Source: Tetradesmus obliquus
Taxonomy: Eukaryota; Chlorophyta; Chlorophyceae; Sphaeropleales; Scenedesmaceae
Assembly (NCBI GenBank): GCA_030272155.1
Contig: CP126202.1
Location: 372,001-436,000, forward strand
Reading direction: 5' to 3'
DNA: 64,000 nucleotides
Part shown: positions 1 through 12,916 of the stretch, in pieces
Layout of the letters: each line of letters starts with the position of its first letter
Position numbering within the stretch: position 1 is the first letter of the stretch
Translations under genes and position numbers: made by a program
The notes under the pieces: generated by a model
Seen by the model: only the letters and a program-made list of their open reading frames with translations
Told to the model about the DNA's origin: nothing
Database searches by the model: none

Positions 1-330
1 GCTGATCCTGCAGCAAGTGCAGCTCCTGCTGCCTGAAACACAGATGCACCAGATACGCATCATACAATAAGCATTGTACTGAAGCGAATACAATTACAAG
101 GTAGCTGCAGGTGATGGAGGAGCGAAGCAAGCAGGTGTTCGATTCGAACGAGCGTCACTAGGTAGGTCACTAGGGCCTGGACAAGTTGCTTGATAGCCCT
201 CGTATCAGCCTAATGTTTTACGCGTCATAGAACATTTCAGTTGCATCACATTCCGTCCAGGTTCTCTGAAGTCTTGCTAGTCTGCTTCATCGTCCTTCAC
301 GCACTTTGCCCTCTTCCAGACCTAGCGCCA
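1..330. other. Upstream region, no gene recognised
   Basis: No coding exon could be supported here. It is probably the promoter and 5' leader of the small gene that starts at 331, but no motif was recognised. Confidence 0.4.
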
Positions 331-591
331 ATGTCTGAAGACCACTTCATCTTCACATCTAAGTTTCAGTCGCGCATCAAGGCGCTGACGGTCGTGGCCA
401 CCATGGCCACTCTGCTAGGCTGCCTCACTGCAGATTGGGAGGATCGCTACGGCGAGCGCCACGTCTTCTCAGAAGTCAAGCCAGCAATCAAGAGGTTCTT
501 CAATGAACTGTATGGCGTCAACAACCCTGCTGCAACGAATGGAGCAGCACCACAAGGCAGCAGCAGCAGCAGTAGTAGCAGCAGCAGGTAG
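331..591 (+). CDS. Small single-span membrane protein, unrecognised
   Basis: An 86-residue protein if translation starts at the ATG at 331. The same frame is open back to 241, but only from a TTG, so 331 is preferred. After an N-terminal MSEDHFIF comes a basic stretch (KFQSRIKAL) and then a short hydrophobic segment, about residues 15-31 (LTVVATMATLLGC), that could be one membrane helix. The next 35 residues are mixed and charged (DWEDRYGERHVF, VKPAIKRFFNELYGV) and look like a folded soluble domain. The tail is a serine run encoded by AGC/AGT repeats. No family is recognised. The non-repetitive middle has normal codon use and composition, which argues for a real gene. It has no visible intron. 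TGTAA motifs at 1782 and 1801 could be its distant 3' end signal. Confidence 0.55.
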   Translation: MSEDHFIFTSKFQSRIKALTVVATMATLLGCLTADWEDRYGERHVFSEVKPAIKRFFNELYGVNNPAATNGAAPQGSSSSSSSSSR

Positions 592-3148
592 TGGCGTGCT
601 GCAGTGTCTGGCGCCTCTCACACAAGACTATCCACAAGACTCTACCCACCACCTGGCTGGTTTCTATCGCGATTCTTCATCCAGCAACCATTCAAAGTGC
701 AGATCGCAGCGCACAGCGTCTGCCCTGGGCACTCCCATGCTCCACACCTGGCTGCTGGTTGACTGCAGCAACACCACCAGCTCCGCCATGTGAGTTTCTG
801 CCACTGTCCAGCAGCGGCGGCAGCAGCAGCAGCCACCAACAACCTCAGCATCAAGCGACTTTCACATGTGTCATCTACCCATGTCTATTGGCACGGCAGC
901 AGCGGCAGCAGCAGTGCTGCTGCTGCAGCCGCAGCAAGTATGGCAAGCAGCCCTGCCGATCGCCAGGCACGCCTTTGGCAGCAGGCAGACAGCCAGTCTG
1001 TTAACATGGAGTTTTCAAAGTTGTTTGAGCATGCAACCCAAACGGATCAAGTTTACATTGTTCAGCATGTAAGCATCTGTGTGCACTGCTGCCAGCCACC
1101 CTGCTGGCAGCAGCAGGGTAGGTGGCAGCTGACACAATGCCATCTGTGCGGTCTGTGTTCAGCCATAATATCATCGCATAGTCACTTACAGAGGTGGCAT
1201 GAGTGGCTGGAGTCCGTCTTCATGCCTCATTCTGCCCTTTTTTGCTGCACGGTTGTGTGTGTTTCAAGCAATGCGATGCACCTGCCTCCCACGGCGCTAA
1301 GGGGGTGCTTACCACGGTGCTGTCCACAGTGCTTACCACGGTGCTGTGCACCGCAGCAGCAGCAGCAGCAGCAGGCTGCATGCTTGCAGCAGCCGCACAT
1401 CTCACTGAGCATGTTATGTGCCAGGCAGACAGCACCATCACGTGTGTCAGGCATGCATGCACAACTGTGCAGCTTCTGCACTGAGTTCTGCGTACTACCT
1501 GGCCTGACACTGCATGATGTGGATGCTTCGCTGACTGGCACAGCTGACATGGCCTGCAGCATACCAACCTTGTATCACCATGCTCTGCGGTCATGTAGAT
1601 CACGACCTTGTGCTGTGCAGTGCATCTGGTGTCTTGGCCGTGAATGCTGCAACGGTACGCCACTCAAGCAACGTAGTTGTTGAGTGCTGGTCTGTGCAGT
1701 GGGCGGCAGCAGGTCAAGCAGCAGGTTCTTCCGTACTCTTGCTATGGTCTTGCTGTGGCTTGACTGGTTGTCGTGTTGTCGTGTAACACACGGGTTGTCG
1801 TGTAACACACAAATTGTGGAATTGTGGTTGGATGCTGACGATGCAGCATGATGCTTGTGGCAACCAGGTGGCAACAAAAAACACCCATGACGTTGTTCAC
1901 AGAGAGTTTGCATATGGCATGTTGTGTAGAAGGGCGAATTGTATGTGGCTCCTGGATCACGAGGAACCAAGGTATATCTATTGCGTTGCTGAATCAAATA
2001 TGCAACCTCAGGTGGTGGTGAATGCAGCATGCATTGATTGTCAGTGCAAAGGCAGATGTTCTTTACGATAGCAATCAACAATGGATGTGATACTGCCATA
2101 GAAATGGTCACAGCAGCTGCAAACTTCATGTCAACAGTAGCTGCTGGCTGCACTGCGGTACAGGCCCTGATGGGGGCGGCCCCACTGGTGGCGCTGACAG
2201 AAGAACCTGCTGCAAGGCGTGTGAGTATATGGCTTGCACACGTCCCGGATCGTGCAGATTTTATACTCAGCAACCACTTTTTCTGTGTTTCTACCTCGGT
2301 AGCTTGCTCCAAATGGCTAGTGGCAGTTGTCAACTGCCAGTTGCAGATCGAGCGCTTGACAGCAGTGGGCGACGTGACATTGCCTTGAGCACACAGCCAA
2401 GCAGAAGGTGGTTTTCAAGTCAAAATGTATATTCAAATGTACAAGTATTGTCAAACAAAGGACGTGAAAGGCTCAGTAAGATCACGCCTCACGAGTGATT
2501 CCTCGGAGTGTGCAGCTCTCCCCTCGCTTCATCATGCCAAGCACCTGTGCGTTGGGCGTTGCGATCAAGGAGTGACTTTGCAGATGATGATTAGTAAAAG
2601 GTTAGTCAATTTAGAGAGCCTGTCTCGACCTGAGATTGTGAGTAAGCAGTGCGCCTAATTCCTAACAGCGTTAGCCACTGGTGCTACTGGTGCTGTGCTC
2701 TTCGCGCATGTAGGCACCAGTCGTCTGTGAAGAGCTAACGTTGTGTAGATGAGTGCTTGATTTGAGTATTCCAGTGTTCTGCCTAGCCCGTATCTGCCGT
2801 GATCACAGATGCGGCCCACCCGCACCTGCATTCGCCTCTAAACGTTCTGATAACTTGTCTCTGGAATTCTGAGGTAGCATAACACCCAAGGCACGTCTCA
2901 GAGAGCAGCCCTGCGAAGATACACAGCACAGTGGTCGGAGGCAGAACAGGTGCGCCAAGCCATTAGCCTTCACTATTGAAATGTAATCTTTACGTGTGAT
3001 ATGCATGAGCTGATCACTGGCTCACACGTTGCTTTCACAAGAAGATAATTGTTCAGCGACATGGATATCAGTGTACACTCAAGCTTTCTGCCTGCTGCCT
3101 GCAGTTCTCCGCAGGCGCCGTCTGTCAAAGGCTGCATATTATCACACG
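592..3148. other. Intergenic or 3' UTR, one possible exon
   Basis: Mostly without supportable coding sequence. Two TGTAA motifs lie at 1782-1786 and 1801-1805. A stretch at about 2096-2220 on the plus strand reads as a plausible exon (peptide pieces AAANFMSTVAAGCTAVQ and APLVALTEEPAARR), has a CATAG acceptor-like site before it and a GTGAGT donor at 2221. No partner exon was found. Confidence 0.3.
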
Positions 3149-4236
3149 ATGCATCTCCAGCCCACAGAAGCCTGTTCCCTAACCGATGCCGGGGGCGCTT
3201 TCGAAGGGCTCCTGCCTGACGCGCTTCTGCTGGACAGCAGCGCCAACGAGATGGCAGCGATGATTATGCAGGAGCTGGAGAGCAGCATCAACAGCACCGA
3301 AGGAGAGGAGCATCATGCAGCAGCCAATGGCTGGGCCAGCCTGCTGCCTGCTGCCAGTGGGACCCTGTCTCCCTCAGCAGCAGCAGGGTGCTACACAGCA
3401 CCCATCGACCACACATGCGCTGGCGCTGGTCCCATCTGGACGGCTTCTCCCTACGCAGTGCAGCAGCAGCATGACCTGGCAGTAACAGCGCCAGCTGCAG
3501 CAGGGGCCTCATCAGACCTTGCAGGACACTCTGCTGCCTCAGGCTGCACCGCAGCAGCAGCAGCAGCGCCCAGCAGCAGCCTCCTGCACTTCAGCCAGCA
3601 CCCAACAGCAGCAGGCCTTGCAGGAATGGCCGGCTGCTCTCCTGTGCCTCTGCTGCTGCCATGCGAGGGCCAATATCCTCAGTTCGCTGCACTGATGCAG
3701 CGTAGGGACAGCTGCGCAGGCGGCAGCAGCACCCTGCACTGCGCCAGCCCCAGCAGCACACCCGCCTTCAGTGCAGGAGGCCCACACTTCCTGTGCACCA
3801 GCGACGACAGCAGCATGCCCTGCGGCGACGCTGCTGCTGCTGCTGCCATCGCTGCCGCCGCGCCGGCGGCTGGAGCGCCGGCTGTGGTGGCAAACAAGCG
3901 CAGGGGGGCTTCGGCACAGGTGCGCCGCTGAGTTAACTTTTCAGACCCAATCAACAAGAGAGCTATTTGAACTGCCCGTCTGTAGCTTTAGCCAGTCGCA
4001 GAACACTCTGCCTTTTCAATTCAGCACTGGTGCGCCGCTGCAGGCTCTGCAGTGCCAGCGTGTGTCTGGCTGCTGAGCTTGGTGAAAATGGCAGTGTGTT
4101 GATGTGCTTGAAGCGTATGCATGTGCTTGTCAAGTTCAGCAGGGCCATGAACACTTCACTGTGGCGAGGTGCAGTGAAGCTGCACAACACCTGCGCTGAG
4201 TTGTTTGCCCTGTGCTGTGTGAAAACCTCACAACAC

Positions 4237-4300
<64 letters not shown>

Positions 4301-5156
4301 AGGCCAACGAGCGCCGGCTGCGCCAGAAGCAGGCAGACGCAAACAACGCCAAGGAGCAGGTGTGCTGCTGCTGCTGCTTCTGCTGCTGCTGCTGCTGCTT
4401 TGTTAGGGTTGCTTGAGTTGTGCAGCTGCTCCTCAAATTGTCAGAACAGCGCATACAACAGCACCTGTGGCATCTCTTGGCTGCTCCCAGTAGCCATTTG
4501 ACCTGCACGTCATGCACCCACAACTTGCCTTCTGACATGTAGAGCCTGCTGCCCCACCCTCCTCAGGTGGCATCACTGTCCGCCAAGGTGGCCTCCCTGC
4601 AGGCCAAGCTGCACAGCCAGCGCGGCGAGACCTCCCACCGTGCTTCAACCTGCCCACCCCTTGCACTGCTCTCATCACACCCTCTCATCTGCATGTGCAG
4701 GTGGCGTCACTGTCCGCCAAGGTCGCCTCCCTGCAGGCCAAGCTGGACAGCCAGTGCGGCGAGACCTCCCAGCTGCTGGCCCGCCTGGCTGACGTCACCT
4801 CCAAGTGGCAGGCCACAGTGCTGGAGAACGCCTCCCTCAACGCCAAAAACGGGGAGCTGCAGGCACAGCTGGGTGAGGTGCAGCACGCTGCCGCGATGAT
4901 GCAGCGGGAGCGGGACGAGCTGCACCGCGCGCTGCAGCAGCAGCCGGCGCTGTGCGCGCAGGTGCAGCAGCAGCAGCAGTCGCGCCAGATGCAGCTCGCA
5001 CTGCTGCAGCAGCAGCAGCAGCAGGTGGCGTGGGCGGTGCCAGGGGAGCATGGCGTGCACCATGCGGCCGGCGCTGCTCACTGGGCCGCAGTGGTGATGC
5101 GTTGTAACACCCAAAAAAAAACCCTTAAAGGTCATCTGGCCAGCTGGTTGGGTTGA
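3149..5156 (+). CDS. bZIP-like coiled-coil protein, three exons
   Basis: Proposed exons are 3149-3919, 4303-4359 and 4701-5156, all joined in phase 0, giving 427 residues. The first exon is Ala/Ser/Gln-rich, with a possible acidic segment near its start (EMAAMIMQELESS), and ends in the basic KRRGASAQ. The 19-codon second exon continues ANERRLRQKQADANNAKEQ. The third begins with leucine-zipper spacing (VASLSAKVASLQAKL) and a long coiled coil up to about residue 350, then Gln-rich sequence. The basic region followed by heptad leucines suggests a bZIP transcription factor, but the invariant Asn of the bZIP basic region is not in its usual place, so bZIP-like is as far as this goes. The first intron ends in about 21 CTG triplets that abut its acceptor. 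The second intron holds a copy of the start of exon 3. An in-frame stretch upstream of 3149 lacks support. Confidence 0.6.
4238..4302 (+). repeat. (CTG)n tract abutting a 3' splice site
   Basis: About 21 uninterrupted CTG triplets run directly into the acceptor CTGCAG before exon 2 of the bZIP-like gene. The run may stand in for a polypyrimidine tract. Confidence 0.85.
4567..4634 (+). repeat. Copy of exon-3 5' edge in intron 2 (bZIP-like gene)
   Basis: This stretch repeats the first 22 or so codons of the exon that starts at 4701, including the preceding CAG acceptor. The peptide is VASLSAKVASLQAKLHSQ, against VASLSAKVASLQAKLDSQ in the real exon. It lies 134 bp upstream, so read-through would be out of frame, and it has no phase-0 donor of its own. 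It is a relic of a local duplication or a decoy acceptor rather than an extra exon. Confidence 0.8.
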
Positions 5157-8100
5157 GATGGCTGGCATGGGCAAGGTGGTTGCTGAAGCTTCGGAACAAA
5201 CACTTGAGCTGCACTGTTTCAGCTGTTACGTTACATGTTATGCCACGTACTGCATGGTCGCTACTTATTCAAAAGTGCTTCAAGCTCATGTCTTTGGCTT
5301 GTGGTGCTGCCAGTGGCGGCTGCTGGCCTACAGCGGCGGCTGCTTTCGCATCTTTACGGCGCATGTTTTTCAAAAAACCCGAAAAACGTGCCAGCAACAA
5401 ACGGAAACAACTGCTTCATTGGCTCCCTTCTTTCCCTGTTTTCTGAGTGCTTCGGGCAGGGCTCTGTATCTTTTTTTTGAGCTGCGAGGTACGCATTGTG
5501 AGAACGGCTTCCAACGTTGCTTGAGATGGGTTTGTCAAATGTTACTACAACATTGTACACAACGCATGAACCAGATGTCAATGGCATCTTGTGCTTGGAT
5601 AAGGCAGCTGCTGAGTGCGGGGCAACTCACAACGCATGCAGCAGGATGGGGTTTTGAACCAGGGCAGAGTCGCGTGTTGTTTTTTACAGTGCTGTGCGGC
5701 GGCAACTGAGTCGCAGACGGCAGCATGCACAACATTGGGCTGTGTCTGTTACCGCTACCGCTACTGTTGTGTGTTTTTTCGCCAGGCAGCCGCACACACA
5801 CTGCCGCTGCTCTCTGTGCATTAGGTCACTGGGTGTGCGGTGTTTCTTTTCGTGTACGCCTAACGCATGCCAGAATGGTTTTCGTGCGCAATTGTGCTTT
5901 GTGGTGGTGCGCTGTGCTGATGCCACATACTTACGGACTTGGTGTGTGCGGAGTGGCAGGGCCTGTGAGCTCCTACGGCAGGCGCCACTGCTGCTGCAGG
6001 CGTCAGTCTACTGTTGACAATCTTTTGCAGCAGCAGGTGGTTTGCGACTACTGTGCATGCGTTACTTTTCAACACAGTATGGCAGCCACAAGCTCTGCGC
6101 TGTGGCACCCTCTGCTGCAGGTGCACCATTGGCGTGCTGCTACATGGCATGGGCTGAGGAATTTGAACGCATGCAGCGGCTTCTGTCATATACGGTGCGG
6201 CCGGCTATGTGCTGCTTTGCGTGTGATTGTCATGCAACTGATTTCATCAGGTTGCGGCAGGCGATGCTGCCGTGTGAGTGATTGTCATGCGGCTGATGTC
6301 ATCAGGTTGCAACAGGCTATTCACCAACATGTGTGTGATCGCCATGCCCGTGTCTTGCATGTGTGCATAACGGCAGAGCAAACATCAACTCTGCAGGCAC
6401 TTCCGCACCAAGATTGACTCAGCTGCAGCACACACATGTCTGCAGCTGCATGTGCATGGCTCGGAGGTCTGTGTGCCAGTCCTGCTGATGCATCATAATG
6501 GAGGATAGGCATGGCAGCAGCATACACTGCACTGCTGCTGCTGCTGCTGCTGCTGTTTCCTTCTTCGCAACATTGCCTGGCTTGTGCAGCTGCGCGGCTG
6601 ATGTGCAACCGCAGGAAAGGAGCACTGGCTGACTGTAGCCTGATGCGTGGTGTGTGCTTTGCAAATGGGCTCAGCAGCAGCGCCGCTGCAATTGTTTTGC
6701 GTGCGTTTGACGCGGCCTGACGTATGTGTGGTTGTTGTTGGCGGTGTGTTGCTGCTCGTGGCGGCATCAGCATTTGCTGTTTCATCTGGGTGGGTTTCAG
6801 TTGAGAAGTGCTTAGGTTTGCTCCACAGGGGCAGCTCACTCAGTTTGCTTCTGCACTGAGCGTGCAGGGCTCACATGACACTGCAGCAGTACACTGTGCT
6901 CCAGCGTGCCGTTTATGATGGTGCATGCTGTGAAATGTTAGCGAGTATGTGCTTGTGGTTTTTTGAAACGCGGCACCAATCGCAGGCGCTTGATTTGCCT
7001 GTTGAAGCTTGTGCTGATTGTGTGGTATGGTGTTGGTGGTGGTTGCGCATATATTTGTAGATATGCTGCGCAGTATACGCACGTCAAGGCCCGTGCTGTA
7101 TGCTGCAGGTTCAGCGCTCTTCAACTCAGCTGGCAGCATGTGCTGTTTTTGGCGCTGTGGTGTGGTTAGTATTTTGAGACACAAAAACACAAAAATTGTT
7201 GCAGAGAATGCATATGCGGACTGACTCAATACCTCAGCACGTGCTGCTTGATATTGCGAAGAATTGCGGCGTTGGTTGTGTCAGGAATCAGCTACACACA
7301 GGCATCGAACACCTGCTGTTGTGTTTTGCATGCCTAACGTGAGACCAGGCCCTTGTTGAATGTGGCGGGGGCATGTATGTGCAGCCGGCAGTTTCGGCGC
7401 ACACAACGCACGCGCAGGTGCAAGCGCAGCTGTGTATGTGCTGCAGCGTGGTCGAGCGCTGCAGGAATCTTCAATGTGTTGTTTCAATGCATGTGCAGCA
7501 GTTTGTGCCGTGCTCAGCTCGGCTCCCAGCAACAACAACGGGACTGCCGCAGGCTTCCATGGGTGCTGCAGCTGGCTGATTAAATCACAGCGGCGAGGTT
7601 GACGCTAGAGGGGCGCGGGAGTCCTCACAGGGTGCATGGGCCGGTACCAAAGGTGCCTTTTCAATGCACCTTGCTGATTGCTGCTTTGCGACATTTCTGT
7701 ACGCGGCATGGCAGCAGTGTTCAGAAGCGCGCCGCAGTTGCAGGTCACTGCTTGGTGCTTCAATGCCTGTTCGCGACTCAATGCTTGTTTGGTACAGCAG
7801 TGAGCCACGGTTGCAGTTTGCTGCTTGGTGCCTGAATGTGTGTGGCGGCAGCTGCTTCATGCGCTGGCTCGGCATGCAGGATCATAGTTGCCAGCTGTAT
7901 CTGTACCAGGCGTAACGGTCCAGAATCTCCTGCACGCAACATTCCTGCACGCATGCGCAGGCAGAGCCAAGGAACGTGACTCGCAACATGTCACAGCATC
8001 CTGCAGGCCGAGTAGTATCATGGCCAGTGTCACTGGGTCGTATGGTGATGCATGTGAGGTATGGGCGCGGCACGCTTGCTGTGCAATCAGTCAGGGCTCT

Positions 8101-8825
8101 TGATTGGGTGGCGTAAGGGTGGAGGGAGTCCCCTGTGGAACGCAGCAGTTTGTTGCCTGCTGAATAAAGTACTGCTTTGTGCAAGCAGTGCCATCTGGTC
8201 TGGGGCTTCTCGGGTGCTTTGTATGCAAACATTGCTGAAGCTGGGTGCAGTTGCGCCCGGCTGGAATGGCCCTTAGCGAACTGCATTGAATCCACCACAT
8301 GTTGCTGCCATTACGTCCAGTATACCACGTGCTAGTAGATTTGCGGCAAGTTTGTCTGCTGTTCTTGTTGAAGTGTGTCTGCTTGGCGGTTGCAACGCCC
8401 TCGGAGTGGGAGAGGTGGCCTGAATGGTGAAGCTCACATCAGTACTGATGTGCCAAAGGTAACTCAAGAACTCCAGACTGCGCTGCTGCGCATGGACTCT
8501 TCTAGCAGCATGGCAATGCTGTTCAGATACATCACTCGCTTTGTCGAGAATTCGTCATTTTACATCAACAGCTTGGCGCAGCCCTGTCGATGTTGCTGCA
8601 AAGGCAGCATTGGTAGCTAGCCACAGACACGTCAGACACGTCAGCATTGTGGTCTGTAAAGCAGTCCTAGAAACCCTATCACATCTGACAAAACATGTCC
8701 GAAGGCCGAAGGCAATGTGGTGTCTTAATCACGCTACACCAAGCACACACCTCCAACTGAACAGCTGCACAGCCAACCAAATGTGGTTTTGATTTTGACA
8801 GGATGACACCTGACTACGGTGCAAT
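5157..8825. other. 3.7 kb with no recognised gene
   Basis: Many short open frames occur on both strands, but none gives a peptide with recognisable family features or consistent splice sites. The stretch is not obviously repetitive. It lies between the end of the bZIP-like gene and the 3' end of the minus-strand paralogue pair, so some of it may be 3' UTR. Confidence 0.5.
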
Positions 8826-9523
8826 CATCATGCTGGTGTGTCCCACCACCCAAAGTCGCCGCTACAGCAGCCGTCCCAAGTCGAGCTCTGCCAGCTGTCC
8901 TACAACCGTTGTAGCTGGCAGCTGAAGGGGCACCATCATAACATAGCATGATACCATATGTTTAACTTACACTGAGTGTAGCGAACCACAGCTGCTGCAT
9001 GCAGCCTGCAGTACGCAACGGCTGCTGCCACTGCAACACATACAAAGCACAATAACCTGCCGTCACTGGGCCGGGATCATGCTGTTGGTGTGTCCCACCA
9101 CCTCCTCTCCCCACCTCAGCGGCTGTCCCAAGCCTTGGGGGGCCGAGCTCTGCCAGCTGTCCCACAACAACATGAGCAGCCGTTCATCACACGACAGCGT
9201 GACACCACAGGTGCGGGAAGTCATTGCTGCTGCATGCAGCCTGCAGTACGCAACTGCTATTGCCACTGCAACACAAAGCACAGCAGGTTGGATTGACTGT
9301 GGCGAACCATGCGGCTGGTGTGTCCCACCACCTCCAGTCCCCAGCTCAGCGGCTGGCCCAAGCTCAGCTCTGCCAGCTGTCCCACAACAGACTCAAGCGG
9401 CCGGACATTCTATGACAGCATGGCACCACAGGTGCGGAGAAAGCACAGCTGCTGCATGCAGCCTGCAGGGCGCAACTGCTTGCTGCTGCCGCTGCAAAAC
9501 ATTCAATACACAGCAAGCTGGCC
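8826..9523 (-). repeat. Three tandem copies of the last-exon end of paralogue A
   Basis: The final 30 or so codons of paralogue A, with following sequence, recur three times beyond its stop codon. The landmark GGTGTGTCCC (plus strand) lies at 8835, 9087, 9317 and 9548, so the period is about 230-250 bp; the copy at 9548 is the real gene end. On the minus strand the copies read, for example, GQPLRWGEEVVGHT against GRPLKWGREVVGHT in the gene. The copies are diverged and carry no complete exon. Confidence 0.85.
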
Positions 9524-9806
9524 TCATTGCGGGGGGATCATGCCGCTGGTGTGTCCAACCACCTCCCGCCCCCACTTCAGCGGGCGTCCCAAGCTGAGCC
9601 CTGCCAGCTGTCCCACAACAGACTCAATCAGCCGGGCATCATATGACGGCTGCGCCCTGCCCTGCTTGACAACGTGATACACATAGGTGGCTTCAAGCGC
9701 TGCTGCAACCTGCTGCGGCCAAGTGCGTGGCTGCTGCATAAGTTCTGGCAGCTTGCTCGCAGCTGGGCTGCTGCCGGGCCAGCAGCACAGCCGCTTGCTT
9801 GGGTGC

Positions 9807-9845
<39 letters not shown>

Positions 9846-9954
9846 ACTGCTGGTGGTGGTGACACGGGCAGCTCTGCAATACTTTCACTGGGTAACACAT
9901 TCCTGGCATGCTCTTGCGGCTGCTGCCACTGCTCCGGCGTCCACTGAATGCCGA

Positions 9955-10022
<68 letters not shown>

Positions 10023-11854
10023 AGGGTCCTTTGCAACGATTGCTGTTGCTGCTGCTGCTCTAGTGTCCACTGCATGACAGGCTGCTGCTGCTGCTGTTGC
10101 TGCTGCTGTATGCGGTCCAGCAGCGCAGCGCAGCACTCCTGCAGCATCTGCTCATGCTGCTGTGTGTCTCTGCCCTGGCTCCGCAGCGTCTTCACCTGGC
10201 GGGCGATGATGTGCCAGAACATGCGCCCTGCAGGCAGCAGCAATGTCGAAGTTGCAAGATGCAGCAGCAGTGTCAAGATCAGACGCATCATGCCATGATG
10301 ACCGCTTGTGCATTGTGCAGCTTAAGCGGGGTTGCAAGCCCATTATAAGCAGAAACCGGGCTTGAAACACTGCTCTTGCAGGAAGCAGCTCAAGCTTGCA
10401 GGAAACCGCTCAAGCTTGCAAGAAGCTTTGCACCTAATCCAAAAAACGGGTGTATTGCCACATGTAATGGCATCTTGCAGGAAGCACTGCACAGCCTTAT
10501 ACTCAGCAGTTCAAGACAGGTCCAATACACCCGGCACTACACTCAGGCAGCACTGGCTCTGCCATAATCGCCAGAGTGAAGCAGCGCCTTGCAGGAAGAC
10601 CTTTGCAGGCCAGCAAACACCTAAACATCAGCAACAAAAAGCCACATACTCACGCCCAGACAGCGTCGGCTCTGTCAGCATCTCCAGAGTGAAGTGGCCA
10701 TCTTGCAGGAAGAAGCAAACAGCCTCAGGGATGCAAAAATGTGCTGCACTCTGGAAGGGCGTGGCCCGGTTGGCATTCCTAGCTCCTAAGAACTGCACCC
10801 AGCCCTGCTCTCCCCTCGCCTGCAGACCAACTGGCCTGTCTATGCTGCTGCTGCTGCCACTACTGCTGCTGCTGCCACTGCCGGCGCGTGCCAGGTCTTG
10901 ACTTGTGCAGCTGATGCCAGCAGCCGGCCAGCCGTGGATTGTCACCTGCCGCACCTGCTGCAGCAGCTGCTGCCGGTGACAACCCGCCAGCACGCCACAC
11001 GCAATGCCACCCAGCTGCAGATCTGGATCTGCAGCAGCCAGATCTTTTGCTGCAGCGCATGCTGCTGCTGCAGCTGCAGCATCCAGCACCTGCGCAGCAG
11101 CTGCTGCGGCTGCCTCCACTGCATAGCACCCAGAGAACGCGAATGCACCTGCACCTGCACCTGCACCTAGCTGCTGCTGCTGCTGCTGCTGCCCTGCGGT
11201 CACGCGCACCTCGCTGACCAGCAAGTGCAGCAGTGTGCGGAGCAGCACATGTTGCCGGCCATCCTCTGTTACATCCACCAAGCTTATGAGCAGCAGCTGC
11301 TGCAGCTGCGGCTCTGATGAGCTGTCTGCCAGGCCTGATGCCATCACTGCTGCATTATGTGCTGCAGCAGCATCTAGCAAGGCGTGCCATGTTGCCATTG
11401 TGGCAGCGCCGAAGCAGCCAGCGCATGCGGACAGCAGCGCGAGGCGTAAGCTGTCTGCTGTTGCCAGCAGCTGCTGCCGCAGCTGCGCAGCGTGCCTGTG
11501 TGGGAGCGGCAAGGGCTGTAGCGGCGGGGGCGCTGCTGGGATGCTGCCGAGTGCAGCTGGGCTCGCCGCAGCTGTTGTTGCTAGGGTTGCTGCTGCTGCA
11601 GCCGCCGTTAATGCTGCTGGGGTCATCTGGTGGAATGTGGGCGTCTGCACCTGCTGCATGCTGCCAGCACTGATCATGTTGCACAGCAGAGTGTCGCCGG
11701 TTGCAGCAGCTGCTGCTGCTGGTGGTACTGTGTCAGGCTCTTCTTGCAAGTTTGGCAGTGTTGCTGCAGCTGCTTCTGCTCCAGTCGTTGCTGTAGATGG
11801 CAGCCCTGCTGCTGTTGCAATAATGACCCCACCTCCTCCTCCTGCTCCTGCTGC

Positions 11855-11895
<41 letters not shown>

Positions 11896-12850
11896 CTGGG
11901 GCCGGGTCTGGTGGGGCAGGTGAGAACAGCTCACTGGTCAGTTCATGCAGCTCCAGGAAGTGCTGCTCCAGCTGCTCAGTGATACTGGGTGATGCGCCCG
12001 CTGCTTTGTCTTCTTCTTCTGCTGCTTCTGCTGCTTCTGCTGCTGCTTCCCTGTCACTGGGTCTGCAGCAAAGCATGGGGTGCAGCAGAGAGCAGCACAT
12101 GGAAGCAGTCAGCAGCATCTTGCTGGCTGAATACTCCTGCAGCAGCTGCGACTTTCAAGTGCCATGCATGTGAACCATTGTCATGGCACTTTGTGTATGA
12201 CAGGTTGTTGCCAAGCAGCCGCCAGAGCTCCGCCAGGTCAGCGCCGGCTGGCCCTTGCGGGGAGGCAGCTACTTATTGCTAAATGTCAACTACAAATCCT
12301 GGCCAGTAACCCGCCACACACGCACCTGCCCGGCAGTCGCAACAGCTCTGCCAGGTCAGCCCCAACTGCCCCTTGCGGGGTGGCAGCAGCTCCCCTGTTC
12401 AGGCATAGCCAGCCACACACGCCTGCCACATGCCAGCCACATGCATACATGCTCACCTGCCAACCAAGCGCCAGAGCTCCGCCTGGTCAAGGTGAGCGCT
12501 GGCCGGGCCTTGCAGAGGCATGTTACCCACATGACAAACTTTTTTACTACTGCTAGGTGTCATCTGCTACACCCAGCCGGAGCCCGCCATACAAAACTGT
12601 AATCTCACTGTTACTTCGCACCTGCCCAGCAGCCGCAGCAGTTCTGCCAGGTCAGCACCAGCCGGTCCCTTGCGGGTTGGCAGCAGCTCCCCAGTGAAAG
12701 CGTAGCCAGCCAGGCAGGCCTGCCACATGCCTGCAGGCCACTTGTGGGAGCCGTCAGCTGCTGTGGGGTGCTCAAAGGTGTAGTAGGGCGGCTGCAGCAG
12801 CTGCTGCTGCTGCTGTCGCTGGTCACCTCGCTGCTGCTGCTGCACCAGCA

Positions 12851-12882
<32 letters not shown>

Positions 12883-12885
12883 AGG

Positions 12886-12916
<31 letters not shown>

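Noticed and set aside
3963-4538. Poly-Ser/poly-Leu/poly-Ala open frames across the CTG run
   Set aside because: Different frames of the same triplet repeat inside an intron of the bZIP-like gene.
5157-8825. Possible genes among open frames of 60-230 codons
   Set aside because: Peptides are Cys/His/Arg-rich noise with no conserved blocks or consistent splice sites.
11235-12173. 312-codon plus-strand open frame
   Set aside because: Antisense shadow of exon 2 of paralogue A; Ala/Ser/Cys composition comes from the repeats.
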